NCBI RefSeq assembly: GCF_003610535.1
Contig: NZ_RAPN01000001.1
Coordinates: 3,273,320-3,337,319 of the forward strand
Length of the DNA: 64,000 bases
Source of the DNA: Mangrovibacterium diazotrophicum
GTDB lineage: Bacteria; Bacteroidota; Bacteroidia; Bacteroidales; Prolixibacteraceae
Reading direction: 5' to 3'
The position numbers were made by a program, and so were the translations under genes. The notes below the pieces were generated by a model. That model was not told the DNA's origin and ran no database searches. It saw only the letters and a list, made by a program, of their open reading frames with translations. Shown here piece by piece: positions 37,370-46,265 of the stretch; positions within the stretch are counted from its first letter, which is position 1; each line of letters opens with the position of its first letter.

Positions 37370-37852
37370 ATGAAACAATTTTTGACGGTACTTTTTTTCG
37401 CACTTGCTGTAATTGCGCAAGCTCAGGTAGAGCCAATTTACAACCCCGAAGCAGATGCTCAGGCAGACATTAACGCCGCCGTTGAACAAGCTGCCAAAGA
37501 AGGTAAACACGTCTTTCTGAAAATTGGCGGAAACTGGTGCGGTTGGTGTCGCCAGTTTCATCAGTTCATTAAGGATGACGCTGAAATCAGCGAATACATC
37601 TCAGCTAATTTTGTCGTTGTGAACGTAAACTACAGCAAGGAAAACAAAAACGAAGATGTATTGGAAAAACTGGGGTTTCCACAACGATTTGGGTTCCCGG
37701 TATTCGTCATCCTCGACGCAAAAGGAAACCGCATTCATACGCAGAATTCAGCCTATTTAGAAGCTAAAGTAGGCTACGACAAGAGCAAAGTACTTGCCTT
37801 TTTCAAGCAGTGGTCACCGGCTGCGCTCGACCCGAAGACCTACGAAAATTAG
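37370..37852 (+). CDS. Periplasmic thioredoxin-like protein
   Basis: This 160-residue protein has a signal peptide (MKQFLTVLFFALAVIAQAQ). The thioredoxin fold has the active site NWCGWCRQF (CxxC at about 57-60) and a cis-Pro in FGFPVFVI (about 107). It belongs to the thioredoxin-7/DUF255-like branch, used for envelope disulfide reduction or haem/cytochrome maturation. It is 35 bp after the NikR-like gene and may be co-transcribed. A terminator-like hairpin follows, directly before tdh. Confidence 0.87.
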   Translation: MKQFLTVLFFALAVIAQAQVEPIYNPEADAQADINAAVEQAAKEGKHVFLKIGGNWCGWCRQFHQFIKDDAEISEYISANFVVVNVNYSKENKNEDVLEKLGFPQRFGFPVFVILDAKGNRIHTQNSAYLEAKVGYDKSKVLAFFKQWSPAALDPKTYEN

Positions 37853-37882
37853 GCCCGGAAACATGATTTTCATTCTGTATTA

Positions 37883-37928
37883 TCCCTTGAAATTCCCATA
37901 ACTTGCGGGAAACATCAAGGGATTTTTT
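37883..37928 (+). terminator. Strong hairpin with T-tract abutting the tdh start codon
   Basis: Outer arms TCCCTTGA (37883-37890) / TCAAGGGA (37915-37922) and inner arms TTCCC / GGGAA are followed by TTTTTT at 37923-37928. The tdh ATG is the next base. It acts either as terminator of the thioredoxin gene or as an attenuator controlling tdh. Confidence 0.75.
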
Positions 37929-38957
37929 ATGAAAGCAATTGTCAAAAGCAAGCCGGAACGCGGCCTTTGGATGGAAGAGGTTCCCATGCCTGCTGTCGGT
38001 CCAAACGACGTTCTCATCAAGGTGAAAAAGGCTGCTGTTTGCGGAACTGACTTACACATTTACAAATGGGACGAATGGGCGCAAAATACCATTAAAACGC
38101 CGGTCACCATTGGCCACGAATACATGGGTGAGGTAGTTGAAACCGGATCCGAAGTTGACCGGGTTCATGTGGGCGAACGTGTTACTGTTGAAGGCCACAT
38201 TGCCTGCGGTTTCTGCCGAAATTGCCGCCGTGGGCGCCAGCACATATGCGACCACACGCTTGGCATCGGGGTTCAGCGCGACGGTGGATTTGCCGAATAC
38301 ATTTCGGTGCCTGCAAAAAACGTTCTGAAGATTGATAGCCGCATTCCTGACGAAATCCTTTCGATCATGGATCCGCTCGGCAATGCCACACATACTGCGC
38401 TCTCCTTCCCGCTTTTGGGAGAAGATGTGCTGATCACCGGTATCGGCGGCCCGATTGGAGCAATGGCTACAGCGGTCTCTCGCTTCGCAGGAGCGCGAAA
38501 CATTGTCGGAACTGACCTTTCCCCCTATCGACGAAATTTAGCCCGTCAAATGGGCGCTACGCTCGTTATTGACCCGATGAAGGAAAATGTGAACGAAGCC
38601 ATGAGAAGCCTCGGAATGGTTGCCGGCTTCGACATCGGCCTGGAATGCAGTGGTTCGCCAGTCGCTTTCAACGATATGGTTGAGAATATGTACAACGGTG
38701 GCAAAATATCCCTGCTCGGCCTGCTGCCTAAAAACACTCAAATAAATTGGAGTAAATTGATTTTTAAAGGATTAACTTTAAAAGGAATCTACGGACGGGA
38801 AATGTACGAAACCTGGTATCACATGGAAATGATGCTGACAACTGGCCTCGATATTTCACCGGTCATCACCCATCGCATGGAAGCAGATGATTTTCAGCAA
38901 GCTTTCGATATTATGGAAGAAGGAAACTGCGGGAAAATTATTCTGAACTGGGAATAG
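37929..38957 (+). CDS. tdh: L-threonine 3-dehydrogenase
   Basis: This 342-residue zinc alcohol-dehydrogenase family enzyme oxidises threonine to 2-amino-3-ketobutyrate. Catalytic zinc residues are in AVCGTDLHIY (Cys38) and TIGHEYMGEV. Structural zinc cysteines are in CGFCRNCRRGRQHIC (about 97-111), and the NAD-binding loop is ITGIGGPIGAMA (about 169-180). MKAIVKSKPERGLWMEEVP is the standard Tdh start, so the ATG at 37929 is right although it follows a terminator T-tract with no ribosome-binding site. No kbl (ligase) gene is adjacent. Confidence 0.95.
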   Translation: MKAIVKSKPERGLWMEEVPMPAVGPNDVLIKVKKAAVCGTDLHIYKWDEWAQNTIKTPVTIGHEYMGEVVETGSEVDRVHVGERVTVEGHIACGFCRNCRRGRQHICDHTLGIGVQRDGGFAEYISVPAKNVLKIDSRIPDEILSIMDPLGNATHTALSFPLLGEDVLITGIGGPIGAMATAVSRFAGARNIVGTDLSPYRRNLARQMGATLVIDPMKENVNEAMRSLGMVAGFDIGLECSGSPVAFNDMVENMYNGGKISLLGLLPKNTQINWSKLIFKGLTLKGIYGREMYETWYHMEMMLTTGLDISPVITHRMEADDFQQAFDIMEEGNCGKIILNWE

Positions 38958-38984
38958 CTTTTCATTCAATTTTTAGATAAAACG

Positions 38985-39017
38985 AAAAAGGATCAGGCTC
39001 TAGAGTTTGATCCTTTT
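38985..39017. terminator. Bidirectional terminator between tdh and the DUF4421 gene
   Basis: AAAAGGATCA (38986-38995) and TGATCCTTTT (39008-39017) form a perfect 10-bp stem. It overlaps the last codons of the DUF4421 gene and has A/T runs on both sides. Confidence 0.75.
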
Positions 39018-40016
39018 GCTTATCGTGAACTCCAGAAAACTGGTGCCATTGGCAATTTGCAACGAATTAAACCGCACATCCGAGTTGAACTGTGTTTGCA
39101 CGAAAGAGGCGCCGAAGTAAAACCAAGGGAAGTGATAACCCCCGGATAATCTCACTTCACCCCCTAAACCGGGCTTCGTTTGCGAAATGTCGTTTTCGTC
39201 AGTAAAGGCTAACTGGTTGTAACGAACGCCGAATTTAGCAGAAGTTGAAGCTGTTAAAATTGCATATTTGAAAGGAACCAGCGAATAGGCATAGCCCAAA
39301 CTACCGGAGATCGAGTAGGAATGGAAATTCATCAATCCATCCCAATCTTTGAAATACTGCTCTGTGAACTCAGACGGGATAATCGCCTCTCCGTTTTCAA
39401 TTTTAAAGGATGAAAGACCGCAGCCCCAAATCAGAGAACCGGCGCTTTTCTTTTGTAAATCCGTCTGGTTGAAAGCTGCCTTATAGGAAAATCGCTTTGA
39501 ATTTAAAACGTAAATGAAGTTGACGCCCAAATTACTCGTTTTTAGCCCTCTATTTACGTGATAGACACCAGAGGCGTCAGCGTCAAACTGATTCGCGTTC
39601 TTACCATGTAAAGTGAGGTAATAACCCGTTGTACGCAAAGCAACAACATCCAAAATGAAGGGCCGGGCAATGATGTAACTTTGCAAGCCAAAACTGGACG
39701 ACTTTCCGTAAATATCCGGATTGCTATGTGAAAAGGGTAAGTCAGCTCCGACCTTCAACCCAAACCATTTGTAGTTTACACCGACACCCAGTTTAAAGGA
39801 ATCGTTTGATCGATAGCGAATTCCGATATTATTGGCCCGATCACTGAAATAGACGTGATTTCCTTTGTCCGCCGTGTACAAGCGAACAACCACATCATCA
39901 TAATACGAATCAATGTAATTCGAATCAAATTTGGGCGTTTTCTTTTCCCCCAAGTCTTGCCCGCTAACAAATTTTCCAGCACAAAGAAGTGCAAGAATCA
40001 CCAATCCCCTTTTCAT
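39000..40016 (-). CDS. DUF4421 outer-membrane protein
   Basis: This 338-residue protein has a signal peptide (MKRGLVILALLCAGKFVSG, cleavage before QD). The mature start has FDSNYIDSYYDDVVVRLYT, then about 14 beta strands (FKLGVGVNYKWFGLKVGADLPF and similar), matching the DUF4421 family of Bacteroidota outer-membrane barrels. Its function is unknown. The gene is 8 bp after xth on the same strand, so the two are probably co-transcribed although functionally unrelated. Confidence 0.82.
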   Translation of the reverse strand: MKRGLVILALLCAGKFVSGQDLGEKKTPKFDSNYIDSYYDDVVVRLYTADKGNHVYFSDRANNIGIRYRSNDSFKLGVGVNYKWFGLKVGADLPFSHSNPDIYGKSSSFGLQSYIIARPFILDVVALRTTGYYLTLHGKNANQFDADASGVYHVNRGLKTSNLGVNFIYVLNSKRFSYKAAFNQTDLQKKSAGSLIWGCGLSSFKIENGEAIIPSEFTEQYFKDWDGLMNFHSYSISGSLGYAYSLVPFKYAILTASTSAKFGVRYNQLAFTDENDISQTKPGLGGEVRLSGGYHFPWFYFGASFVQTQFNSDVRFNSLQIANGTSFLEFTISKRIKL

Positions 40017-40024
40017 TCAATTTT

Positions 40025-40792
40025 CTAGACATCCAGCTCAAGCCATACCGGACAGTGATCCGAATGGACAACTTCCGGCAATATACCCGCTGCTTTTATT
40101 TTTTCTTTCAATGGTTCTGTTACCATGTTATAATCAATCCGCCAGCCTTTGTTTCGGGCTCTGGAGCCCGCTCGGTAACTCCACCAGGAATACTGATCAG
40201 GCTCGGAAACAATCTCGCGAAACGAATCGACGTAGCCCAACTCCACAAATTGCTGAAACCACTCTCGCTCTTCCGGCAGGAATCCAGAGGTATTTTGCTG
40301 CTTTTCCGGGTTGTGAATGTCGATCCAAAGGCGGCAAATATTATAATCGCCCGAAATTACTAAATTTGGTAAGCTATCACGCAACTCATTTAAATAAGCC
40401 GTGAAATCAGCTAAAAAATCCATTTTATAGTCCTGTCTGGGCCCTCCAGTCGTTCCCGAGGGGAAATAGGCGCTAAGCACCGAAAAACCGCTAAAATCAG
40501 CTCTAATAACCCTTCCCTCCACGTCATACTTCTCATTGCCAATTCCCTTTTCCACGTGAAATGCAGGTTCTTTACTCAAAATCGCTACACCGCTGTAGCC
40601 AGGCCTTGCCGCTGAAAAACTGTAAAAATGATAACCTAACGCCTCAAAATCAGACTCATTCATCTGACCGGGTAGCGCTTTAATCTCTTGCAAACAGATG
40701 ATATCCGGATCTTCCTGCTTTAACCAACCCAAAAAATCTTTCTTTATCGCAGCGCGAATGCCATTAACATTATAGGATAGAATACGTTTCAC
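40025..40792 (-). CDS. xth: Exodeoxyribonuclease III
   Basis: This 255-residue AP endonuclease / 3'-5' exonuclease acts in base-excision repair. Motifs are NVNGIRAA (about 8-15), the metal-binding Glu in CLQEIK (about 34-39), SGYSGVAIL-like PGYSGVAILSK, the GDYNICR loop (about 149-155) and the C-terminal SDHCPVWLE with catalytic His. The start is a GTG at 40792. A divergent promoter pair separates it from rsgA. Confidence 0.95.
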   Translation of the reverse strand: MKRILSYNVNGIRAAIKKDFLGWLKQEDPDIICLQEIKALPGQMNESDFEALGYHFYSFSAARPGYSGVAILSKEPAFHVEKGIGNEKYDVEGRVIRADFSGFSVLSAYFPSGTTGGPRQDYKMDFLADFTAYLNELRDSLPNLVISGDYNICRLWIDIHNPEKQQNTSGFLPEEREWFQQFVELGYVDSFREIVSEPDQYSWWSYRAGSRARNKGWRIDYNMVTEPLKEKIKAAGILPEVVHSDHCPVWLELDV

Positions 40793-40801
40793 AAATTTTC
40801 G

Positions 40802-40828
40802 TAATTTTGATTTATCTTTTCAAAAATA
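40802..40828. promoter_or_regulatory. Divergent -7 elements for rsgA (+) and xth (-)
   Basis: TAATTTTG on the plus strand (40802-40809) points to rsgA. TATTTTTG on the minus strand (40821-40828) points to xth. Both are perfect TAnnTTTG matches in a 63-bp spacer, so each polymerase would occupy the other promoter. Confidence 0.5.
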
Positions 40829-40855
40829 ACAGAAACAATTAACTCAGAAAACCCC

Positions 40856-41800
40856 GTGAACAAAGGCATTGTCATAAAATCAACCGGTAGTTGGTACAGT
40901 GTGAAATCCGAGTCCGGACAAACTATCGAATGCAAAATCAAAGGGAATTTTCGCATCAAAGATATTAAAAGTACCAACCCAATCGCAGTAGGTGATCATG
41001 TAGAGTTCCGCCTCGATGATCAGGAAGGAGATGATACGACCAAACCCGTCGGTTTGATTACGGAAATTGCTGACCGTAAAAACTACATTGTGCGCAAAGC
41101 TCCCAACCTCTCCAAACAATCTCACATCATCGCGGCAAACATCGATCAGGCGTTCCTGGTGGTCACAATCAACTACCCGATTACCACTCCTACATTTGTA
41201 GACCGATTTTTAGCTTCAGCAGAAGCCTACAGAATACCTTGCACATTGATTTTCAATAAAATAGACCGTTTCAACAAAGAACAAACAGCCCATTTAGACG
41301 AATTGATCGAAACCTACCAGGCAATTGGCTACCGATGCCTGAAAACTTCAACTAAAAAGAATATCGGTTTGGATACCTTGAAAGGTTGGATGACAAATAA
41401 AATCAATGTTTTCTCCGGCCACTCCGGTGTAGGCAAATCTTCGCTGATTAATAAAATTGAACCAACCTTAAATCTGAAGACGAAAGAAATTTCAGAATAC
41501 CATCTCTCAGGGATGCATACCACAACTTTCTCGGAAATGTTCGAATTGAGTTTTGGCGGCTACATTATCGACACTCCCGGGATAAAAGGATTCGGGATGT
41601 TGGATATGGAAAAATCGGAAATTGGCCATTACTTCCCAGAAATTTTCCAGCGCCTCGAAAATTGTCAATACTATAATTGCACCCATACACACGAACCAGG
41701 TTGCGCGGTCAAAAAAGCGGTGATTGAAAATGAAATTGCAGAGAGTCGTTACTATTCTTACCTCGGTTTACTCGAAGCAGACGAAAAATACAGAAATTGA
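40856..41800 (+). CDS. rsgA: Ribosome small-subunit-dependent GTPase A
   Basis: This 314-residue circularly permuted GTPase is involved in 30S maturation. An N-terminal OB fold is followed by permuted motifs: G4 NKID (about 141), G1 [12 protein letters not shown] (about 187-198) and G3 DTPG (about 239). The C-terminal zinc knuckle is CxxxxC-H-x5-C in [14 protein letters not shown]. The start is a GTG at 40856. The terminator downstream separates it from convergent uvrC. Confidence 0.95.
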   Translation: MNKGIVIKSTGSWYSVKSESGQTIECKIKGNFRIKDIKSTNPIAVGDHVEFRLDDQEGDDTTKPVGLITEIADRKNYIVRKAPNLSKQSHIIAANIDQAFLVVTINYPITTPTFVDRFLASAEAYRIPCTLIFNKIDRFNKEQTAHLDELIETYQAIGYRCLKTSTKKNIGLDTLKGWMTNKINVFSGHSGVGKSSLINKIEPTLNLKTKEISEYHLSGMHTTTFSEMFELSFGGYIIDTPGIKGFGMLDMEKSEIGHYFPEIFQRLENCQYYNCTHTHEPGCAVKKAVIENEIAESRYYSYLGLLEADEKYRN

Positions 41801-41821
41801 TCTAGATCAAACTAAAATATG

Positions 41822-41844
41822 AACCCGCCAAAAGCGGGTTTTTT
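41822..41844 (+). terminator. Terminator after rsgA
   Basis: AACCCGC (41822-41828) and GCGGGTT (41834-41840) form a 7-bp stem with a CAAAA loop and six T on the plus strand. It lies between convergent rsgA and uvrC. Confidence 0.85.
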
Positions 41845-41864
41845 ATTGCATTCTTATCTTTATT

Positions 41865-43685
41865 TCAGCGTTTTAAGCCAAAATGATCGAAAATTTTAGT
41901 CGTACGAGAATCGCCTATTTCAGCGGAGATCGTACCGTAGGCCTGTTTTTTAAGATTCTCAAGGCTCTTAAATTTTCGCAAAAGGTGTTGAACGGTCTTT
42001 TCTCCAATTCCGGGAATATTACTTAACTCCGATTGAATAAAATTCTTTGATCGTTTCTGTCGATGGAAAGTAATTCCGAAACGGTGTGCTTCATCTCGCG
42101 CTTGCTGAATCACTTTTAGGGTTTCTGAATTTTTGTCGAGATACAACGGAACCGAATCTCCCGGGAAAAATATTTCTTCCAATTTTTTTGCGATTCCAAT
42201 AATCGGAACCTTCCCCCGCAAATCCAATTTTTCGAGCGCATTTAAAGCAGCACCCAATTGCCCCTTTCCCCCATCGATGATTATCAAATTCGGCAATGTT
42301 TTATTTTCGTCCAATTGGCGTTTGTAACGTCGGTAAACAATTTCCTCCATCGAGGCAAAGTCATTCGGCCCTTCTACTGTTTTTACATTGAAATGGCGAT
42401 ACTCTTTTTTGGCGGGTTTTGCATTTTTAAAAACAACACAGGCAGCAACCGGATTTGTTCCCTGTAAATTTGAGTTATCGAAACATTCGATCTGAACAGG
42501 AAGATCTTTCAACTGAAGATCCTTCTTCATCGTCTCTAAAATTCGGTTTGTGCTCGTTGCCGGCTTCGAAAGCGCAAATTGCTTTTCCTTTTCCAGTCGA
42601 TAATATTTTGCATTACGAACTGAAAGATCCATCAATTTCTTTTTATCCCCTCGAACAGGTACTTTAAACTCTACCCCATCCAATTGAATATCGGGTTTGA
42701 AAGAAACCAGCAACTCTTTCGCATTACTGAAAATTTTTTGGCGAATGTCCACGATCGCATATTCAAGTAATTCTTCAGCCGATTCGTCCAACGCTTTTTT
42801 TATCTCGGTTGTGTACGTTTGAACAATTGCGCCATTGATCACTTTCAGGTAATTTACAAAAGCCGATTTCTCCACCACTTCAATCCCGAACACATCAACA
42901 TCGGTAATCGTCGCACTAACCACCGTCGAGCGATTTTGAAATTTCTCCAAAATATCCAGCTTTTCCTTTACCTGGTTCGCCTCCTCGAATTGGTAATTCG
43001 AAGCAAATTCCTTCATCATTTCCCGAAGGTATTTAATCACACCCGCGATATTTCCTTTTAAAATATCTTTGATTTCTTCAATGTATTTAAAATACTCATG
43101 CTCCGTTTGATTTCCTTCGCAAGGCCCCAAACAATTTCCGATATGATACTCCAAACACACTTTATATTTGCCGGCATCCACATTATCCTTTTGCAAATTC
43201 AAATTACAATTGCGCAGTTTATACAATCGACGGAAAAGATCGAGCAGAGTACGAACAGCAATCACCGAAGTGTAAGGACCAAAATAAGTGGAGCCATCGC
43301 GAACTACATTTCGGGTTTGAAAGACGCGTGGAAAAGCTTCATTTTTGACAACAATCCAAGGATAAGTTTTGTCGTCTTTCAACCGAATATTATACCGAGG
43401 TTGATATTTTTTAATGAGGTTATTTTCGAGAAGAAGCGCATCTTGTTCCGTCTCCACCACCAGATGTTTGATGTCGTAAATATTTCGAACCAACAAAGCT
43501 GTCTTCCGATTTTCATGATTTTTGCTAAAATAGGAAGACACCCGTTTCTTCAAATTCTTCGCTTTTCCCACATAAATAATCTTCCCCGTATTGTCAAAAT
43601 ACTGGTAAATTCCCGGCTGATCCGGCAACACCGAAACCAACTTTTTCAGATGATCTGCGCGACTATTTACACTCGAATATTTCAA
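41865..43685 (-). CDS. uvrC: UvrABC excinuclease subunit C
   Basis: This 606-residue protein makes both incisions in nucleotide-excision repair. The GIY-YIG nuclease is at about 22-100 (PGIYQYFDNTGKIIYVGKAKNLKKRVSSYF). The UvrB-interacting UVR segment is at about 205-240, and the RNase H-like endonuclease with ECFDNSNLQGTNPVAACVVF is around 403. A helix-hairpin-helix pair follows (ELSNIPGIGEKTVQHLLRKF, about 560-580). The start is TTG at 43685, supported by an unusually good AAAGGAG 9 nt upstream. Confidence 0.95.
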   Translation of the reverse strand: MKYSSVNSRADHLKKLVSVLPDQPGIYQYFDNTGKIIYVGKAKNLKKRVSSYFSKNHENRKTALLVRNIYDIKHLVVETEQDALLLENNLIKKYQPRYNIRLKDDKTYPWIVVKNEAFPRVFQTRNVVRDGSTYFGPYTSVIAVRTLLDLFRRLYKLRNCNLNLQKDNVDAGKYKVCLEYHIGNCLGPCEGNQTEHEYFKYIEEIKDILKGNIAGVIKYLREMMKEFASNYQFEEANQVKEKLDILEKFQNRSTVVSATITDVDVFGIEVVEKSAFVNYLKVINGAIVQTYTTEIKKALDESAEELLEYAIVDIRQKIFSNAKELLVSFKPDIQLDGVEFKVPVRGDKKKLMDLSVRNAKYYRLEKEKQFALSKPATSTNRILETMKKDLQLKDLPVQIECFDNSNLQGTNPVAACVVFKNAKPAKKEYRHFNVKTVEGPNDFASMEEIVYRRYKRQLDENKTLPNLIIIDGGKGQLGAALNALEKLDLRGKVPIIGIAKKLEEIFFPGDSVPLYLDKNSETLKVIQQARDEAHRFGITFHRQKRSKNFIQSELSNIPGIGEKTVQHLLRKFKSLENLKKQAYGTISAEIGDSRTTKIFDHFGLKR

Positions 43686-43705
43686 ATTTCTAAACTCCTT
43701 TCAAT

Positions 43706-43741
43706 AAAAAAGCGGATCTTTCTAAATTAGAATATCCGCTT
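43706..43741 (-). terminator. Terminator between apt and uvrC
   Basis: AAGCGGAT (43710-43717) and ATCCGCTT (43734-43741) form the stem with a 16-nt loop. On the minus strand, six T follow. It should limit readthrough from apt into uvrC, although no promoter for uvrC was recognised. Confidence 0.75.
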
Positions 43742-43785
43742 CAAATTAAAACAAATTTTATCGTTTGTCACTAAAAAACCGATGA

Positions 43786-44319
43786 TCAATATTCGACCAA
43801 ACTATGGGTTTCGTACTGCGACAAAATATCCTTATTTCCGTTTTCGATAAACTTCAAATCGCAAATAAAAGAGAAATAAACTTTCTTCACATTCATTTGC
43901 TGCACCAACTTCAGTGCTGCCAAAGCTGTCCCTCCGGTAGCTAACAAATCGTCATGAATCAACACGACATCATCTTCCGAAAGTGCATCTTCGTGCATCT
44001 CGATCGTGTCGGTTCCGTACTCCAATTCATAGGATTCCTTCACCGTTTTCGATGGCAGTTTTCCCTTCTTACGAATAGGTACAAAGCCGGCATTAATGCA
44101 ATATGCTACTGCCCCACCAACAATAAATCCACGGGATTCCAGGGATACAATCTTTGTAATTCCTTTATTTGCGAAATAAGAACTAATCTCTTCTACAACC
44201 TGGCGAAAGGCTTTTTCATCCTTCAGTAGTGTTGTAATATCCTTAAAATTGATTCCCTCAATCGGATAATCCTGAATTTCGCGGATATATTTTTTCAAAT
44301 CCATATTTTTATTTTTCAT
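43786..44319 (-). CDS. apt: Adenine phosphoribosyltransferase
   Basis: This 177-residue purine-salvage enzyme forms AMP from adenine and PRPP. The PRPP loop is VVLIHDDLLATGGTALAA (about 122-139). The flexible-loop region KKGKLPSKTVKESYELEYG (about 83-101) and SLESRGFIVGGAVAY (about 58-72) are typical. ATG 44319 gives 177 residues. An internal ATG at 44304 (MDLKKYIREI) is closer to other Apt starts. The initiating ATG at 44319 overlaps the first base of the parS-like palindrome. Confidence 0.95.
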   Translation of the reverse strand: MKNKNMDLKKYIREIQDYPIEGINFKDITTLLKDEKAFRQVVEEISSYFANKGITKIVSLESRGFIVGGAVAYCINAGFVPIRKKGKLPSKTVKESYELEYGTDTIEMHEDALSEDDVVLIHDDLLATGGTALAALKLVQQMNVKKVYFSFICDLKFIENGNKDILSQYETHSLVEY

Positions 44320-44334
44320 GTTCCACGTGGAACA
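44319..44334. promoter_or_regulatory. parS: parS-type centromere site (16-bp perfect palindrome)
   Basis: TGTTCCACGTGGAACA is a perfect palindrome and a recognised variant of the ParB-binding parS consensus TGTTYCACGTGRAACA. It fills the 15-bp spacer between the mnmG stop and the apt start. Imperfect relatives occur at 32609-32624 (14 of 16 positions match), 40548-40563 and 52339-52354, all inside genes. Confidence 0.8.
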
Positions 44335-46212
44335 TTAGCGACCTAACATGATCAAAAGAACATTAATATCTGCCGGACTAACACCTGAAATACGACTAGC
44401 CTGGCCGATTGTTTGAGGCTTAATTTTAGTCAATTTTTGTCGTGCCTCGGTAGATATAGTGTGTATACTTTCGTAATCAAATTTGTCTTCGATATTGATA
44501 TTCTCAAGCCTTTTAAACTTATCAGCCATCTGTTTTTCACGTTCAATATAACCCGAATATTTGATCAAAATTTCAGCTGACTGAACGATCTCTTCATACC
44601 TATCCTGAGGTATATTCTTTAAAAACTTCTGAAATGGAACGACTGGTTCGATGACATCAAAAATAGAAATTTGAGGACGAGAAATGACATCTTTTAACTT
44701 TACTCCTTGCTTCAACGGAGAGGTATTTTTAGCCTCTAAAAGCTCATTGATGTATTGCGGTTTGATTGAGAAGTTAGAAACAAACTCTACTATTTCGTCT
44801 CTAAATTTCAACTTCTCCTGAAGCAAATCCATGCGTTCCTGCTTGGCTAAACCAAGCTCAAATCCTTTCGGAGTTAGTCGAGAATCCGCATCATCCTGCC
44901 GCAAAAGAATGCGATATTCTGCTCGCGAAGTAAACATACGATAGGGCTCGTCTACCCCTTTTGTAACCAAGTCATCTACCAAAACCCCAATATAAGCTTC
45001 ATCCCGATTCAATACAAAATCACCCAAATCATGCGCATTTTGATGCGCATTAATACCGGCCATCAAACCTTGCGCTGCTGCTTCCTCATAGCCTGTAGTA
45101 CCGTTAATTTGACCCGCAAAAAACAGGTTAGAAATCATTTTCGTTTCCAGGGTATGATACAACTGAGTCGGGTCGAAATAGTCGTATTCAATGGCGTAAC
45201 CAGGTCTGAAAATCTTAGCATTTTCCAATCCAGGAATCAATTGCATCGCTTTATACTGAACATCCCATGGCAGAGACGACGAAAAACCGTTCAAATAGTA
45301 CTCAACCGTTGTCTCACCCTCTGGTTCGAGGAACAACTGATGCTGCAATTTTTCAGCAAAAGTCACAATTTTTGATTCAATACTAGGGCAATATCTGGGA
45401 CCAGAACCCTTAATAGTGCCGTTGTACATTGGAGAATCTTCAAAGCCAACTTCTAGTGTTTTGTGAACCTCTTCGTTCGTATAAGTGATCCAACAACTAC
45501 GCTGTGTCAGCTCTGATTTCTCGTAGGGTAAGTACGAAAATTTATAGTGTTCTTTATCTCCTTCCTGCTCTGTTAACTTCGAAAAATCAATAGTACGACC
45601 ATCGATCCGAACGGGTGTTCCTGTCTTCAAACGACCGGTTACAAAACCTGCTTCTGCCAATTGGTCGCTGATGAAATAGGAAGCAGACTCCCCTATCCGA
45701 CCACCCTCCATCTGAGCACGTCCGATATGCATTAAACCGTTCAAAAAAGTACCGTTCGTTAGCACCACAGTCTTCGATTTGAACTCAACGCCAATCTTCG
45801 TTTTGACCCCTTTTACAACACCGTCTTCCAACAATAGGTGGATAACCGCGTCCTGCCAAAGATCAAGATTTTCAATTTTTTCCAGCTCGTTACGCCACTC
45901 TTCCGAGAAACGCATACGGTCACTTTGAGCGCGCGGACTCCACATAGCTGGTCCTTTCGAGCGGTTCAGCATGCGAAACTGAATGGAAGTACGGTCGGTA
46001 ATTATACCGGTGTATCCTCCTAAAGCATCAATTTCGCGTACAATTTGTCCTTTTGCAATTCCACCAATGGCGGGATTGCAGGACATCTGGGCATATTTAC
46101 CCATATCCATTGTGATGAGCAAAGTCTTCGATCCCAAATTGGCAGCTGCAGCTGCAGCCTCACAACCGGCATGCCCTCCTCCTACTACAATGACATCATA
46201 AAATGGTAACAT
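44335..46212 (-). CDS. mnmG: tRNA U34 carboxymethylaminomethyl-modification enzyme MnmG
   Basis: This 625-residue FAD enzyme acts with MnmE to modify the wobble uridine of several tRNAs. The FAD dinucleotide motif is VVGGGHAGCEAAAAAA (about 9-24). Family signatures are MSCNPAIGGIAKGQIVREIDALGG (about 44-67) and GQINGTTGYEEAAAQGLMAG. The length is standard. MnmG genes often lie near the replication origin, in agreement with the adjacent parS site. It has its own promoter. Confidence 0.96.
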   Translation of the reverse strand: MLPFYDVIVVGGGHAGCEAAAAAANLGSKTLLITMDMGKYAQMSCNPAIGGIAKGQIVREIDALGGYTGIITDRTSIQFRMLNRSKGPAMWSPRAQSDRMRFSEEWRNELEKIENLDLWQDAVIHLLLEDGVVKGVKTKIGVEFKSKTVVLTNGTFLNGLMHIGRAQMEGGRIGESASYFISDQLAEAGFVTGRLKTGTPVRIDGRTIDFSKLTEQEGDKEHYKFSYLPYEKSELTQRSCWITYTNEEVHKTLEVGFEDSPMYNGTIKGSGPRYCPSIESKIVTFAEKLQHQLFLEPEGETTVEYYLNGFSSSLPWDVQYKAMQLIPGLENAKIFRPGYAIEYDYFDPTQLYHTLETKMISNLFFAGQINGTTGYEEAAAQGLMAGINAHQNAHDLGDFVLNRDEAYIGVLVDDLVTKGVDEPYRMFTSRAEYRILLRQDDADSRLTPKGFELGLAKQERMDLLQEKLKFRDEIVEFVSNFSIKPQYINELLEAKNTSPLKQGVKLKDVISRPQISIFDVIEPVVPFQKFLKNIPQDRYEEIVQSAEILIKYSGYIEREKQMADKFKRLENINIEDKFDYESIHTISTEARQKLTKIKPQTIGQASRISGVSPADINVLLIMLGR

Positions 46213-46232
46213 CTACTTAAATTTTAGAGCCA

Positions 46233-46262
46233 CAAAATTAATAGAAAAGCTTAAATTACAAA
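46233..46262 (-). promoter_or_regulatory. Putative promoter of mnmG
   Basis: On the minus strand TTTG (46259-46262), an 18-nt spacer and TAATTTTG (46233-46240) match the Bacteroidota promoter. The -7 box is 20 nt upstream of the mnmG ATG. Confidence 0.65.
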
Positions 46263-46265
46263 AGG

